Source: CAYJII01 sp964370225 (GTDB lineage Bacteria > Bacillota > Clostridia > Oscillospirales > Ruminococcaceae). From it: DNA of 64,000 nt. This document shows, piece after piece, positions 17,217 to 27,107 of the stretch. The stretch's first letter is position 1; each line of letters begins with the position of its first letter. Made by a program: the position numbers and the translations under genes. Location of the stretch: the NCBI GenBank assembly GCA_964370225.1, contig CAYJII010000006.1, positions 1-64,000 on the forward strand. The letters are read 5' to 3'. The notes under the pieces are model-generated. The model saw nothing but the letters and a program-made list of their open reading frames with translations. It did no database searches and was not told where the DNA came from.

Positions 17217-19445
17217 ATGATACTAAAAAGACTTAATTTTAGTAAGCTATCAATTATAGTGATTACTGTAATTTTTCTTGCAATCGCTGCACTCGTAGTT
17301 TTGTATTCAATAACAGTTGACGACGAAATTCTTGAGGTAACACGACAAAAAATGCAAGACATCGGTGTGCAAATGGGTATCGAAATCGAACGAAGCATTA
17401 ACGAAAGTGAAGATGATTTGTCTTTGCTTGCTGAATATGCAGCAAACGCTGATATAAATTTAGACAACGCAGTAGATTTCTTCAACACACAATCACAAGC
17501 TGAAGAGTTCGACTCTTTGTTTTATATTGATATGCATGGACATGGTGTTTCTGCAGATAATATTACATACGACTTTTCGCAAAATGAGGAGTTTACCAAC
17601 ACGCTAAATAGCGATTTTTTTATCACTCAACCACATATTTCACTCGAGACGGGTGACTATGTTTTTGATGTTGCTGTGCCTATCATCAAAGATGGTGAAG
17701 TTAACGGTGTATTACTTAGCGAAGTGCATATTAATGATTTATACGAGCTTATGGATAGCACCGCACAAGGTGGTTGGATTTTTCTTATAGATTATGATCT
17801 TAACATCTTTTTTACCACTAGTTTAGGTCACACAGACGACAAAGCAGTTCCTTCAAACGACATTGAGACTTTAGGTATGGATAATGTCACTGCCGCCTTA
17901 GATAATGTAAAAAACCACAATAGCGGCAGCTTCACATATGTCGCAAATTATGGTTCAGGGAATACGCAAAAAATCCTTGTTTACTCTCCTATAGAAATGA
18001 CAAATTGGATTTTGGCTATTTCTATCGAAGAAAACGCTATCAACATTGATTTGGAGACTGCACTTAAACAAATCACAAATATTAGCATGCTTATTTTGCT
18101 TATAATACTGTTTTTTGTAGTTTATATATGGCTTTATAGAATTTACACTTTGCGTTCTTTGGAAAAAACAGCTTATTACGATAGTTTAACAGAGCTTCCA
18201 AATTTAACTAAGCTTAAAAAAGATATGCATAATATTTTGAGCAACAATAAAAACAAGCGCTATTCTGTAGTAAAAATAGATATAGCAAATTTTAAAGCAA
18301 TAAACGAAATGTTTGGATTTGATATAGGAAATCGCGTGCTTAAAACATTTAAGTTAATACGCGAAACTGTTGATGAACCATCTTTGATTATTTCAAGAAC
18401 TGGTGTGGATGAATTCATCTTATTTTCAGGCAATGGATTTTTAGATGATATGGAAAAACGTACAAACATGTATGAATCTTTCTATCAAAAACTAATACCA
18501 GAGATTGGAAAATACCAGATTTCATTTAAATATGGAAGATATCATATTGCCCTTGGCGATACAAATGTAGATGATATTATAAATAAATTAAACCTAGCGC
18601 ATAGAATGTCCAAGGATAACAAGGATACTATAATCTATGATTATGATGAAAATCATACAAGAAAACTTTTGGAAGAAGCTGAACTCACAAGTAAGATGAA
18701 TGATGCTCTCTCAAATCACGAGTTTGAAGTGTATTTGCAACCAAAATTTAGCCTGACAGATGAATCTATCATCGGAGCAGAGGCGCTTGTGCGCTGGAAA
18801 GAGAAGGACGGCAACATGATTTATCCTAACTCTTTCATTCCACTTTTCGAGAAAAATGGGTTTATTGTTGAGCTAGATAAATACGTTTTAGATAATGTTT
18901 GTAGCACAATAAGCAAATGGATTAAAAGCGGTATAAAGCCTGTGCCCATATCCGTTAACTGTTCTAGGCTTAATTTAAACGATCCTAACTTCGTGAAAAA
19001 CATCACTAAGATTGTGGGCGCACATAATATCCCACATGGATATATCGAAATAGAATTGACTGAAACTATTACGATTGAAAATGAAGAGATAATGGATGAA
19101 TTGTTTGCAGATTTGAGAAACAACGGTTTTAAAATATCTATTGATGATTTTGGCGCGGGATATTCTTCGCTTGGTTTATTAAAAAACCTAAAAGTTGACA
19201 CTTTGAAAATGGACAGAAGTTTCTTCACTGGAATAAAAGAGTCTATTCGCGGCGAGCATGTCGTAGACGGATTTATTAAATTAGCGCATAACCTTGAAAT
19301 GTACGTTGTAGCAGAAGGTATCGAAGTTAAAGAGCAAATTGATGTTTTGCGTAGACTTAATTGCAATGCAGTACAAGGGTTTTATTATGCAAAACCAATG
19401 CCAATACACGAATTTGAAGAAAAATATCACATTGACATGAACTAA
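17217..19445 (+). CDS. Membrane c-di-GMP phosphodiesterase with degenerate GGDEF domain
   Basis: A 742-residue sensor enzyme. A transmembrane helix (about 8-30), an external sensor of about 250 residues resembling a Cache domain and a second helix near 285-305 precede a GGDEF-like and an EAL domain. The GGDEF signature reads TGVDEF near residue 395 and is probably inactive. The EAL domain keeps the catalytic residues (EALVRW, SVNCSR, IELTET, IDDFGAGYSSL, LKMDRSF, VVAEGIE), so c-di-GMP hydrolysis is expected. The start at 17217 has GAAGGA 9 nt upstream. A diguanylate cyclase and a longer paralogue follow. Confidence 0.92.
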   Translation: MILKRLNFSKLSIIVITVIFLAIAALVVLYSITVDDEILEVTRQKMQDIGVQMGIEIERSINESEDDLSLLAEYAANADINLDNAVDFFNTQSQAEEFDSLFYIDMHGHGVSADNITYDFSQNEEFTNTLNSDFFITQPHISLETGDYVFDVAVPIIKDGEVNGVLLSEVHINDLYELMDSTAQGGWIFLIDYDLNIFFTTSLGHTDDKAVPSNDIETLGMDNVTAALDNVKNHNSGSFTYVANYGSGNTQKILVYSPIEMTNWILAISIEENAINIDLETALKQITNISMLILLIILFFVVYIWLYRIYTLRSLEKTAYYDSLTELPNLTKLKKDMHNILSNNKNKRYSVVKIDIANFKAINEMFGFDIGNRVLKTFKLIRETVDEPSLIISRTGVDEFILFSGNGFLDDMEKRTNMYESFYQKLIPEIGKYQISFKYGRYHIALGDTNVDDIINKLNLAHRMSKDNKDTIIYDYDENHTRKLLEEAELTSKMNDALSNHEFEVYLQPKFSLTDESIIGAEALVRWKEKDGNMIYPNSFIPLFEKNGFIVELDKYVLDNVCSTISKWIKSGIKPVPISVNCSRLNLNDPNFVKNITKIVGAHNIPHGYIEIELTETITIENEEIMDELFADLRNNGFKISIDDFGAGYSSLGLLKNLKVDTLKMDRSFFTGIKESIRGEHVVDGFIKLAHNLEMYVVAEGIEVKEQIDVLRRLNCNAVQGFYYAKPMPIHEFEEKYHIDMN

Positions 19446-19504
19446 ATCATGGCAAAATCATTCAAAATATTTAACAAAATTACTTACTTTATGAGGTGGA
19501 GTTT

Positions 19505-20818
19505 ATGAATAAACTTATAGCTTGGCTCAATAATGCGCCTATCCAGAAGAAATTTGTTCCTTTGCAGTTTTTTATTATTGTCAGCGTTATTTTCATTAGC
19601 GTATTTTCTCTTTTTTCGGTTTACATCGTTAATGATTCCTCAGAAAACATCATTAATGACAATGTCAGAAATAAAGAACAGCTAAGTAACATTATTCGAA
19701 CAATGTACGTTTGTCGTGTCTTAGGTCGTGATATTTTATTGCAAGAGGACGAAAATATCAGGAATGATTTGTATGAAGAATACATCGAAGCTTTCGACAC
19801 ACTTGACAGCAAAATGCATGAATTTTCTCTAGTTTTAAGCGGTTCGCAACTTGAAGTTTTTGAAGATATCATCGATGAAAAAAATGTTTACAAAGATAGC
19901 ATGATACTATCCGCCGACATTAGAATTGATGGTGGCGCATATGAAGATGCACTTTATGCTTTGCAAGTAGTTACCCCGATTGCTAATGAGTTTTTCGGTA
20001 GTATAGATGACTTTTCCGAAGAAGAAGAGAGGCTACTAAACGAAGCGCTCATGCATAATGATACTTTAGTTTTGACAATATTTATATCTGGCATAATTTT
20101 GAATATCATCCTAATAATAGCAGTGGTTTTATTCATAAAATTCTTCTCAAAAAACATGAGCTTCAGCTTGGTTAAGCTTGAAAAATCAATGTCCAAAATC
20201 GCTGAAACAGGCAATATGAAAATTGAAATCCCAAGTACACTTTACTCACAAGATGAAGTTGGACGCATAGCGTATGTCGCAAATAAAATGAAAACTATGT
20301 TGCTTGAATATTCATTTAACGATACATTGACTGGCGGTCTTAACGCTAAGGCATATCACGAAGAATTATTTGATATCTTTTCGGATACACGCCAAAACAA
20401 AGAGATATTCTGTGTCATAGCTGATATGAACAACCTAAAACTGATAAACGACATTTTAGGGCATATGGAAGGCGACAACGCTATCAGGAATTCTTATTAC
20501 TCCTTAAACGAAACATTTAAATCATACGGTAAAACTTTCCGCGTTGGAGGCGATGAATTCGTTTCGTTGCTAAAAGGTTGCACAGAAGAGCAACTCACTC
20601 AAATGATTGAAACTATAACCAACCAAATAAGCAAAGCAAATACAAATGGCGAGTATCAGTATTCACTTGCTTTCGGATATGACAAATTTGAGGGAAACAC
20701 TATCGCGGATTACAATGACTTCTTTAAAGTTGTAGATAAAAAAATGTACGAACATAAAAGCGCTAGCAAACAATCCAGACTAAACGCTAGGGTTATACAG
20801 GCGCTAAAAAAAGATTAG
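19505..20818 (+). CDS. Membrane diguanylate cyclase
   Basis: A 437-residue protein. A transmembrane helix (about 17-43), an external mostly helical sensor to about 185 and a second helix (about 190-215) are followed by a HAMP-like linker and a GGDEF domain with an intact RVGGDEF near residue 347. The substrate-binding Asp/Asn residues (ADMNNLKLINDILGH) are present. No RxxD inhibitory site occurs five residues upstream of GGDEF, so product inhibition is not expected there. The ATG at 19505 has an AGGTGGAG site just upstream. It follows the EAL gene by 59 nt and is probably co-transcribed. Confidence 0.9.
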   Translation: MNKLIAWLNNAPIQKKFVPLQFFIIVSVIFISVFSLFSVYIVNDSSENIINDNVRNKEQLSNIIRTMYVCRVLGRDILLQEDENIRNDLYEEYIEAFDTLDSKMHEFSLVLSGSQLEVFEDIIDEKNVYKDSMILSADIRIDGGAYEDALYALQVVTPIANEFFGSIDDFSEEEERLLNEALMHNDTLVLTIFISGIILNIILIIAVVLFIKFFSKNMSFSLVKLEKSMSKIAETGNMKIEIPSTLYSQDEVGRIAYVANKMKTMLLEYSFNDTLTGGLNAKAYHEELFDIFSDTRQNKEIFCVIADMNNLKLINDILGHMEGDNAIRNSYYSLNETFKSYGKTFRVGGDEFVSLLKGCTEEQLTQMIETITNQISKANTNGEYQYSLAFGYDKFEGNTIADYNDFFKVVDKKMYEHKSASKQSRLNARVIQALKKD

Positions 20819-20835
20819 CAAATATTTTAGATGAC

Positions 20836-20881
20836 AACAAGGCTCTTTGTGACAATTCACTTAAATTCGAGCCTTGTTTTT
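20836..20881 (+). terminator. Intrinsic terminator after the diguanylate cyclase gene
   Basis: AACAAGGCTC (20836-20845) pairs with GAGCCTTGTT (20869-20878), followed by T residues. It lies at the start of a 374-nt gene-free stretch. Confidence 0.75.
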
Positions 20882-20998
20882 ATCCTTAGCAACAAATATA
20901 CACCTCTCAAATGTAACCTTTCGTGTTTTTTACACATAAAAACATGATGCAACTCTAATATTCTACGAAACTTACAATGCAATTTTCATGACATCAAG

Positions 20999-21027
20999 TT
21001 GACTTTTTAAATGATATTTGTTATAGT
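20999..21027 (+). promoter_or_regulatory. Sigma-A promoter of the 1181-residue EAL gene
   Basis: TTGACT (20999-21004), a 17-bp spacer and TATAGT (21022-21027). It leaves an unusually long leader of about 160 nt. Confidence 0.7.
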
Positions 21028-21192
21028 TATACTAGCAATTCACACACTTTATTGCAAATTGAAAACTTTAGTTTTTCTCGCAGGTATGTAACAGTGCCCC
21101 CACACACTAACTTTTTAAAAAAAGTAACCTGAAAGTGATACATTAGTTTTATTCTATAATTCACAAAAAACTACAAGTTTACAGGAGGATAC

Positions 21193-24100
21193 ATGAAAAC
21201 GCAAAAAAGCAAAGCAAAACTATTAACGACATTGAGTGTGGTATTAGTGACCATTATCATTGCTTTGCTTGCAAACTGGTTCCAGTTTGCAGCAGAGGAA
21301 GCTGTTGTTAATTCTGCTCTGAGTGAATTAGAAGAAATCAGCGAACAATACGAGTATGTTTTCGAAGGAAAAATAGAAGAGGTTCTAGGCTACTTAAATC
21401 CCATGGCATCTTTTATTGCCGAGAATGATATTACACAGGATAATATCTCAGATTTTTTCTCTACTCAAGCTAACGCACAGCAATATACTGCTCTTTTTTA
21501 TATCGGCCTTGACGGAGATGGTATCTCCTCTACAAATATAAGTCGTGATTTTTCTAATAATGAAGCTTTTCTTGAGGCTCTACATAATGGCGAATACATA
21601 TCTCAACCCATTATCCATGACGAAACCCAAGAGATTGTGTTCAATGTTTCTGTCCCCGTTAAAGAGGACGGAGTGATTACTGCTGTGCTATATAGTGAAG
21701 TAAGCATTGATAAATTTTTCAAAAGCTACCTTGATGAAACTTATGGCAAAGGTGATATTTTCATCGTTGACCAAGACCTAAAATTTTTATTTTCTTCTAG
21801 CGAAGGACACACTGGCTCAGTATCTATCCCAGAAAGCGACATTAGCGAAATGGGGTATGAGAATGTATTAGCCGCGCAAAGTAATGTTTCCAACAATACA
21901 AACGGTGGTTTTTACTATAACTATCACGGTGTGGATAAGGTTATGGCGTACACCCCGATAAATATGACAAATTGGGCCTTAGCTGTCAATGTTGAGTCCG
22001 CTCTTATAAACAGCGAATTAGCTGAGGCAGTCAACCAACTTCAGTTTATATGCCAAACTATCTACTGGTTTTTAATCGTTCTCATTTGCTACACTACACT
22101 CTATCATCGTCGTTCGATTAGAAAATTAGAAAAAACTGCACATTATGACACATTGACTGGTTTACCAAACCTTGAAAAATTCAAGCAATTAGTGGCAGAC
22201 TTGATTAAAAATAATCCTGATATGGACTTTACCATGCAGAAAATGGATTTGGCTAAATTCCATGCTATCAATGAAGTTTATGGCTTTGAAAGCGGCAACT
22301 TAGTGCTTAAAAAAATTGCTGAGACTATCAAGGAAAACGAAGAGGAAACTTTCGTGTGCGCAAGAGTCGGCGTTGATGAATTTTTGATGTTTGCTGGCAA
22401 CGGTTTCTTGGACAAAGACGAAAACGCAAGAGATTATGCAGAACAACTATTTAAAGAAAAAGTTACAGTCCTTAGCGATCACGAATTCATCTTTAGATAC
22501 GGTCGCTATTTCATCGCAAAAGGCGAAAATGACATCATCGACATAATAAATAAAACTTCACTAGCGCATAGCAAAGCTAAGAAGAACCCCCAAAGAAAAA
22601 CTTGGGATTACAATAATAATTTCAGGCAAGATGCGCTGCGAAGCACTGAAATTTCTAACAAGAAAAATGCAGCAATACAAAACGAAGAGTTTAAAGTATT
22701 CCTACAACCAAAATTTGGCATACACGACGATGTTTTGATAGGTGCTGAGGCTTTAGTTCGCTGGGTTGAAGCAGATGGAACAATGATTTATCCTAACGAT
22801 TTTATACCGCTGTTCGAAAAAAGCGGTTTCATCGTAGAGCTTGATAGATATGTACTAGAGCATACATGTATGGCTCTTCGAAAATGGATTGACAGTGGGC
22901 TTGGCGCTATATGTATTTCCGTCAATCTATCTCGCGTTAACTTAACCAATCCACGAATTGTAGAGGATATTGCTGATATAGTTGATAAATATGATCTCCC
23001 ACATGAATTAATCGAAATAGAACTCACTGAGTCTGCATCATTAGAGCATAATGATGCGCTAGAAATGCTGTATGCAAAACTGCACGCAACAGGTTTTAAG
23101 ACTTCCATTGATGATTTTGGTTCTGGGTATTCATCACTTGCAATGCTCAAAACTTTAAATGTACACACACTTAAAATGGACAGAAGCTTCTTTGTTGATG
23201 GCAAATCACAAAGACGCGACGGCATGCTCATCGACGGCATTGTCAAGCTATCTCATAGCTTGGGGATGTATGTCGTGGCGGAAGGCATTGAAACCGCTGA
23301 TCAAATCGAACTGTTAAAAACAATGAACTGCGATGCTGTACAAGGCTATTTTTATGCAAAACCTATGCCTATTGAGATGTTTGAAGAAAAATATCAGCAG
23401 CACATGCCTGGTAACCAATCGGACACTAAAGACAAGGTCGCGCTCATCCAAAGTATTAACGATGCAAAATTTGCAAACTCGTTTGTCCCTTGTGGCATTA
23501 TTGTGTCCGAGCTAGATAAATACTTCACCATCCTTGAAGCAAATGCTGGCTACTTTGACATCATGGGTTACAGTAGAGAAGAAATTCGTGATGAGTTTAA
23601 AAATCGTGGTATTGCACTTATCCATCCTGACGATCAAGCAGATGTACTAAAATACTTCTATGAAAAAATTGAGTCGGGACCTGATATTCAGCTAGACTAT
23701 GTTCTCCGACTAAAAACTAAAAAAAATGGATATATCACTGCACAAATTAGCGGTAAAGTTACGGCGAACGAAAAAGGTGTCCACAGACTATACTTCTCAC
23801 TCAGCGATATAACCTCGTACTCAGAAATCTCAAACACATTGTCCAAAGAAAGGGATTTCAATTCCAAGATAGCATTTCTCACTAATAGCGTTTTCTTCGA
23901 TTTTGATACGAGTAGCAAAACTATGCGTTTCTCAAAGAGCTTTGCGGACAAATTCAACATACCCGATACTATCGAGAATTTCACTGAATCAGAAATCGCA
24001 AAAACTCTCTTTCCCGATCGCTACACTGCGGTGAATAATTCTCCTCGATATACAAATTCTGTTATGGATGGCGAATTTTATATGAGACTACCTAATGGCG

Positions 24101-24738
24101 AGCCTGTGTGGTACATATACAGCTGTAGGGAAATTTATGACGAAGCTGAGCGTAAATATAGGGTTGTCGGCAAAATGTCTGAGGCTATTGCGCATAAGCT
24201 GGAAATGGATATACTCAAACTAAAATCCGATACTAATCCACTGATTAATGTTTACGATAAAAGTGCCACTGAGCGCTACATCCACAATTATCTTCGTACT
24301 TCTAGCGCAGATACACAAACCGGTGCATTCTTTGTTGTGAACTTAGAGCATTTCAGCAAAATTACCGAAGTTTTCGGTGATGAATACGGCTACACTTGCC
24401 TTAAAGATATCGGTAATATTTTCAGAAATATGTTTAGAAGTTCTGATATCATCGGCAGAATGCATGGGGATGAATTTTACGTGTTCATCACTAATTACAA
24501 GGCAGTTGAATTTGTGCAAAAGAAAGCAGAAGCTCTGTGTAAAAACCTAAATATCGAATATGGACAAGACGGAAACACACTTGAGATTATACCCAATATA
24601 GGTATATCCTTATATCCAGAACATGGTGATGATTTCCAAATTCTTTATAAAAAGTCACTTGTCGCTTTAGAACAAGCGAAGTTAGATGGCAAAAGTAAAT
24701 TTTGTATTTATGAAGAAATAGAAGCACCAGTCGAATAA
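21193..24738 (+). CDS. Multidomain c-di-GMP phosphodiesterase (sensor-GGDEF-EAL-PAS-PAS-GGDEF)
   Basis: A 1181-residue protein. The first ~745 residues parallel the gene at 17217: transmembrane helix, Cache-like external sensor, helix, degenerate GGDEF (VGVDEF near 392), then an EAL domain with all catalytic motifs (EALVRW near 518, SVNLSR, IELTES, DDFGSGYSSL, LKMDRSF, AEGIE). The paralogue stops there. This one continues with two PAS-like segments (about 765-1000) and a second GGDEF-like domain whose signature is MHGDEF near 1092, also probably not a cyclase. AGGAGG precedes the ATG. Expected activity is c-di-GMP hydrolysis, tuned by external and cytoplasmic signals. Confidence 0.9.
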   Translation: MKTQKSKAKLLTTLSVVLVTIIIALLANWFQFAAEEAVVNSALSELEEISEQYEYVFEGKIEEVLGYLNPMASFIAENDITQDNISDFFSTQANAQQYTALFYIGLDGDGISSTNISRDFSNNEAFLEALHNGEYISQPIIHDETQEIVFNVSVPVKEDGVITAVLYSEVSIDKFFKSYLDETYGKGDIFIVDQDLKFLFSSSEGHTGSVSIPESDISEMGYENVLAAQSNVSNNTNGGFYYNYHGVDKVMAYTPINMTNWALAVNVESALINSELAEAVNQLQFICQTIYWFLIVLICYTTLYHRRSIRKLEKTAHYDTLTGLPNLEKFKQLVADLIKNNPDMDFTMQKMDLAKFHAINEVYGFESGNLVLKKIAETIKENEEETFVCARVGVDEFLMFAGNGFLDKDENARDYAEQLFKEKVTVLSDHEFIFRYGRYFIAKGENDIIDIINKTSLAHSKAKKNPQRKTWDYNNNFRQDALRSTEISNKKNAAIQNEEFKVFLQPKFGIHDDVLIGAEALVRWVEADGTMIYPNDFIPLFEKSGFIVELDRYVLEHTCMALRKWIDSGLGAICISVNLSRVNLTNPRIVEDIADIVDKYDLPHELIEIELTESASLEHNDALEMLYAKLHATGFKTSIDDFGSGYSSLAMLKTLNVHTLKMDRSFFVDGKSQRRDGMLIDGIVKLSHSLGMYVVAEGIETADQIELLKTMNCDAVQGYFYAKPMPIEMFEEKYQQHMPGNQSDTKDKVALIQSINDAKFANSFVPCGIIVSELDKYFTILEANAGYFDIMGYSREEIRDEFKNRGIALIHPDDQADVLKYFYEKIESGPDIQLDYVLRLKTKKNGYITAQISGKVTANEKGVHRLYFSLSDITSYSEISNTLSKERDFNSKIAFLTNSVFFDFDTSSKTMRFSKSFADKFNIPDTIENFTESEIAKTLFPDRYTAVNNSPRYTNSVMDGEFYMRLPNGEPVWYIYSCREIYDEAERKYRVVGKMSEAIAHKLEMDILKLKSDTNPLINVYDKSATERYIHNYLRTSSADTQTGAFFVVNLEHFSKITEVFGDEYGYTCLKDIGNIFRNMFRSSDIIGRMHGDEFYVFITNYKAVEFVQKKAEALCKNLNIEYGQDGNTLEIIPNIGISLYPEHGDDFQILYKKSLVALEQAKLDGKSKFCIYEEIEAPVE

Positions 24739-24745
24739 ACTTTTA

Positions 24746-24780
24746 AAAAAGTGTTCACCAAATAATGGTGAGCGCTTTTT
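24746..24780 (+). terminator. Intrinsic terminator after the large EAL gene
   Basis: An imperfect hairpin, AAAAAGTGTTCACC pairing with GGTGAGCGCTTTTT, ends in a T-run shortly after the stop codon. Confidence 0.8.
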
Positions 24781-24830
24781 ATTTAATTCACTCTCTTTAT
24801 AAAAAACTAAAAAATTTCACATCTATTCTA

Positions 24831-24859
24831 TTGACAAAAGTGAACTAATATTGTACACT
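24831..24859 (+). promoter_or_regulatory. Promoter of the ahpC operon
   Basis: Perfect TTGACA (24831-24836), a 17-bp spacer and TACACT (24854-24859). Confidence 0.6.
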
Positions 24860-24867
24860 TATAAGTA

Positions 24868-24885
24868 AGTTAGATTTAACTAACT
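24868..24885. promoter_or_regulatory. Inverted repeat in the ahpC leader
   Basis: AGTTAG (24868-24873) and CTAACT (24880-24885) flank a 6-nt centre, between the -10 box and the ribosome site. It could be an operator near +10 or an mRNA hairpin. It does not match the PerR consensus closely. Confidence 0.35.
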
Positions 24886-24905
24886 ACAATTAGGAGGGAA
24901 ACATT

Positions 24906-25469
24906 ATGTCAATGATAGGAAAAGAAATAAGCGATTTCAAAGCAGAAGCATATTTAGACAACAATTTTAAAACTATTACGAAAGAAGATATTTTAGGGAA
25001 ATGGAGTGTATTTTTCTTCTACCCTGCAGATTTTACTTTTGTATGCCCGACAGAACTTGAAGATTTAGCGAATAAATACGAAGAATTTAAAGCAGTTAAT
25101 TGCGAGATTTACTCAGTATCATGCGACACTCATTTTGTGCATAAAGCATGGCATGACGCATCTGATACTATCAAAAAAATAAATTACCCAATGCTTGCAG
25201 ACCCAACAGCAAAACTTGCACGTGACTTTGATGTTATGATTGAGGATGCTGGAATTACTGAGAGAGGAACTTTTATCGTTAACCCTGAGGGTAAAATTGT
25301 TGCTTACGAAGTGATTGCAGGCAATGTTGGAAGAAATGCGGACGAACTTTTCCGCAGAGTACAAGCCTTGCAGTTCGTAGCAGAACATGGCGACGAAGTT
25401 TGCCCAGCAAAATGGCAACCAGGCGCAAAAACTCTAAAACCTAGCCTTGATTTAGTAGGAATGCTATAA
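24906..25469 (+). CDS. ahpC: Alkyl hydroperoxide reductase subunit C (2-Cys peroxiredoxin)
   Basis: A 187-residue cytoplasmic peroxiredoxin that reduces H2O2 and organic peroxides. The peroxidatic Cys47 lies in FYPADFTFVCPTE and the resolving Cys166 in EVCPAKW; the length is that of AhpC. A TAGGAGGG site precedes the ATG. The reductase-like flavoprotein gene follows 12 nt later and should recycle it with NAD(P)H. In an anaerobe this pair protects against transient oxygen. Confidence 0.97.
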   Translation: MSMIGKEISDFKAEAYLDNNFKTITKEDILGKWSVFFFYPADFTFVCPTELEDLANKYEEFKAVNCEIYSVSCDTHFVHKAWHDASDTIKKINYPMLADPTAKLARDFDVMIEDAGITERGTFIVNPEGKIVAYEVIAGNVGRNADELFRRVQALQFVAEHGDEVCPAKWQPGAKTLKPSLDLVGML

Positions 25470-25481
25470 GGAGAATATTTT

Positions 25482-27107
25482 ATGGATAATAGAAACTTAA
25501 CCGACTTCTATGACGCCGTAGTAATAGGAGGAGGGCCTGCTGGGCTCTCCTCTGCTATTTATATGGCACGTGCGAAGTATAAAACTTTAGTTTTGGAAAA
25601 AGAAAAATTCGGTGGACAGATAACCATCACTTCTGAGGTTGTAAACTACCCTGGTGTGTACAAAACCAGTGGCGAAAAATTAACAAAAGAAATGCAAAAA
25701 CAAGCAGAAAGCTTCGGGGCAGAATTTTTGCTTTGCGAAGTAAACTCCTTTGAAAAAAGCGAGGAGCTTTACACTGTGAAAACTGACCGAGGCGACTTTA
25801 AAACTCTCGGTGTAATCATCGCTAGCGGTGCGTCACCTCGCATGGTTGGCTTTGAGGGTGAAGAAGAATTTAAAGGGCGTGGTGTCGCATATTGCGCTAC
25901 TTGTGACGGAGAGTTTTTCACAGGTAAAGAAATTTTCGTAATTGGTAGTGGGTTTGCAGCTTGTGAAGAGGGGATATTTTTAACTAGATTTGCAAGCAAA
26001 GTCCACATGCTTATTATCGGTGATGATTTCACTTGTACAGGCAGTATAGTAAATGAAGTTAAGGCAAATGAAAATATCGAAATCCACTATAAAACTAAGG
26101 TGAACAAAGTTTATGGTGATAATTTTGTTGAGGGGATCAGTGTAAACAAAGACGGGGCAGAAATGACTTTTTCATCATCAGAAGGAATTGGTGTGTTCGT
26201 TTTTGCAGGATATGCTCCAGCTAGCGAAAAGTTTGCGAATTTAGTCGAGCTAAACGAGCAAAAATACATTATCACAGACGAAAATCAAAAGACAAATCTT
26301 GATGGCGTGTATGCTGCTGGCGACATCTGTATAAAAAACTTGCGACAAGTTGTAACCGCTGTGTCAGACGGCGCTACAGCTGCAACTTCCTTGGAAAAAT
26401 ATGTTGCTGGAAAATACGAAACTCTTCATTTGCCACGCAGAGAATACGTAAAAAAAGCCACTACTGTAGTCGAGGAAAAAACACATAATCAAAACGACGA
26501 TAGCTTTATTTCACAAGATATAATCGAAGGGCTTATGCCTGTATTTGAGCGATTTGAGAACAACTTAATCTTAAAATACAAACTAGACGATAGTGACATA
26601 TCTAAAGAAGTAGCAGGTTTTATCAAAGAATTTTCAGAGATTACGCCAAAAGTGATTTGTCAAAATGATGATAGTCTGCAAAGTGACTTGCCATGCATCT
26701 CAATTTATAGCGAAGATGGCGTGAGCAAAAATGTGTCTTTCCACGGTGTACCGGGTGGGCATGAATTTAACTCGTTCATTATTGGGCTTTATAACGCCCA
26801 AGGTGAGGGGCAAAAAATTTCAGATGGAAATTTAGCTCGCATAAACGCAATCAAAAAGCAAATAAATATTAAACTTGCAGTAACGCTTTCATGCACAAAT
26901 TGTCCTGATTTAGTGATTGCAGCTGAGAAAATCGCCTTGCTTAACGATAATATTTCGCTTGACATTTATGATTTATCGCAGTTTGAAGCACTTAAAACAA
27001 AGCATAGCATCATGAGTGTTCCTTGCATGATAATTGATGACGAGCATGTGCATTTCGGCAAAAAGCCTATTGAAAAAATCCTAGATATACTGGAACAAAT
27101 TCCATGA
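25482..27107 (+). CDS. Thioredoxin reductase/AhpF hybrid flavoprotein
   Basis: A 541-residue FAD protein. Residues 1-320 form a thioredoxin-reductase-like module with FAD motif IGGGPAGLSSA, redox pair CATC (Cys138/Cys141), NAD(P) motif IGSGFAACEEG and YAAGDI. After a linker, residues about 345-541 resemble the tandem thioredoxin-fold N-terminal domain of AhpF, with CTNC at 471-474 and SVPCMII after it. In canonical AhpF that domain precedes the reductase, so the order is reversed here. It probably passes electrons from NAD(P)H to AhpC. Its stop overlaps the next start by 4 nt. Confidence 0.9.
   Translation: MDNRNLTDFYDAVVIGGGPAGLSSAIYMARAKYKTLVLEKEKFGGQITITSEVVNYPGVYKTSGEKLTKEMQKQAESFGAEFLLCEVNSFEKSEELYTVKTDRGDFKTLGVIIASGASPRMVGFEGEEEFKGRGVAYCATCDGEFFTGKEIFVIGSGFAACEEGIFLTRFASKVHMLIIGDDFTCTGSIVNEVKANENIEIHYKTKVNKVYGDNFVEGISVNKDGAEMTFSSSEGIGVFVFAGYAPASEKFANLVELNEQKYIITDENQKTNLDGVYAAGDICIKNLRQVVTAVSDGATAATSLEKYVAGKYETLHLPRREYVKKATTVVEEKTHNQNDDSFISQDIIEGLMPVFERFENNLILKYKLDDSDISKEVAGFIKEFSEITPKVICQNDDSLQSDLPCISIYSEDGVSKNVSFHGVPGGHEFNSFIIGLYNAQGEGQKISDGNLARINAIKKQINIKLAVTLSCTNCPDLVIAAEKIALLNDNISLDIYDLSQFEALKTKHSIMSVPCMIIDDEHVHFGKKPIEKILDILEQIP

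Larger units (their letters stand above)
20819..21192 (+). other. Gene-free stretch between c-di-GMP genes
   Basis: This 374-nt stretch holds the terminator at 20836, a promoter at 20999 and an untranslated leader of about 160 nt. The leader does not match the conserved core of c-di-GMP-I riboswitches as far as can be judged by eye. No small open frame with a ribosome site was seen. Confidence 0.5.

Noticed and set aside
21034..21192. c-di-GMP riboswitch in the leader of the 1181-residue protein
   Set aside because: The conserved GEMM-type core is not visible and there is no terminator hairpin before the start.
22788..23246. A 152-codon leftward frame within the large EAL gene
   Set aside because: It mirrors the EAL domain; the same kind of antisense frame appears over the paralogue at 18821-19366, as expected from shared codons.
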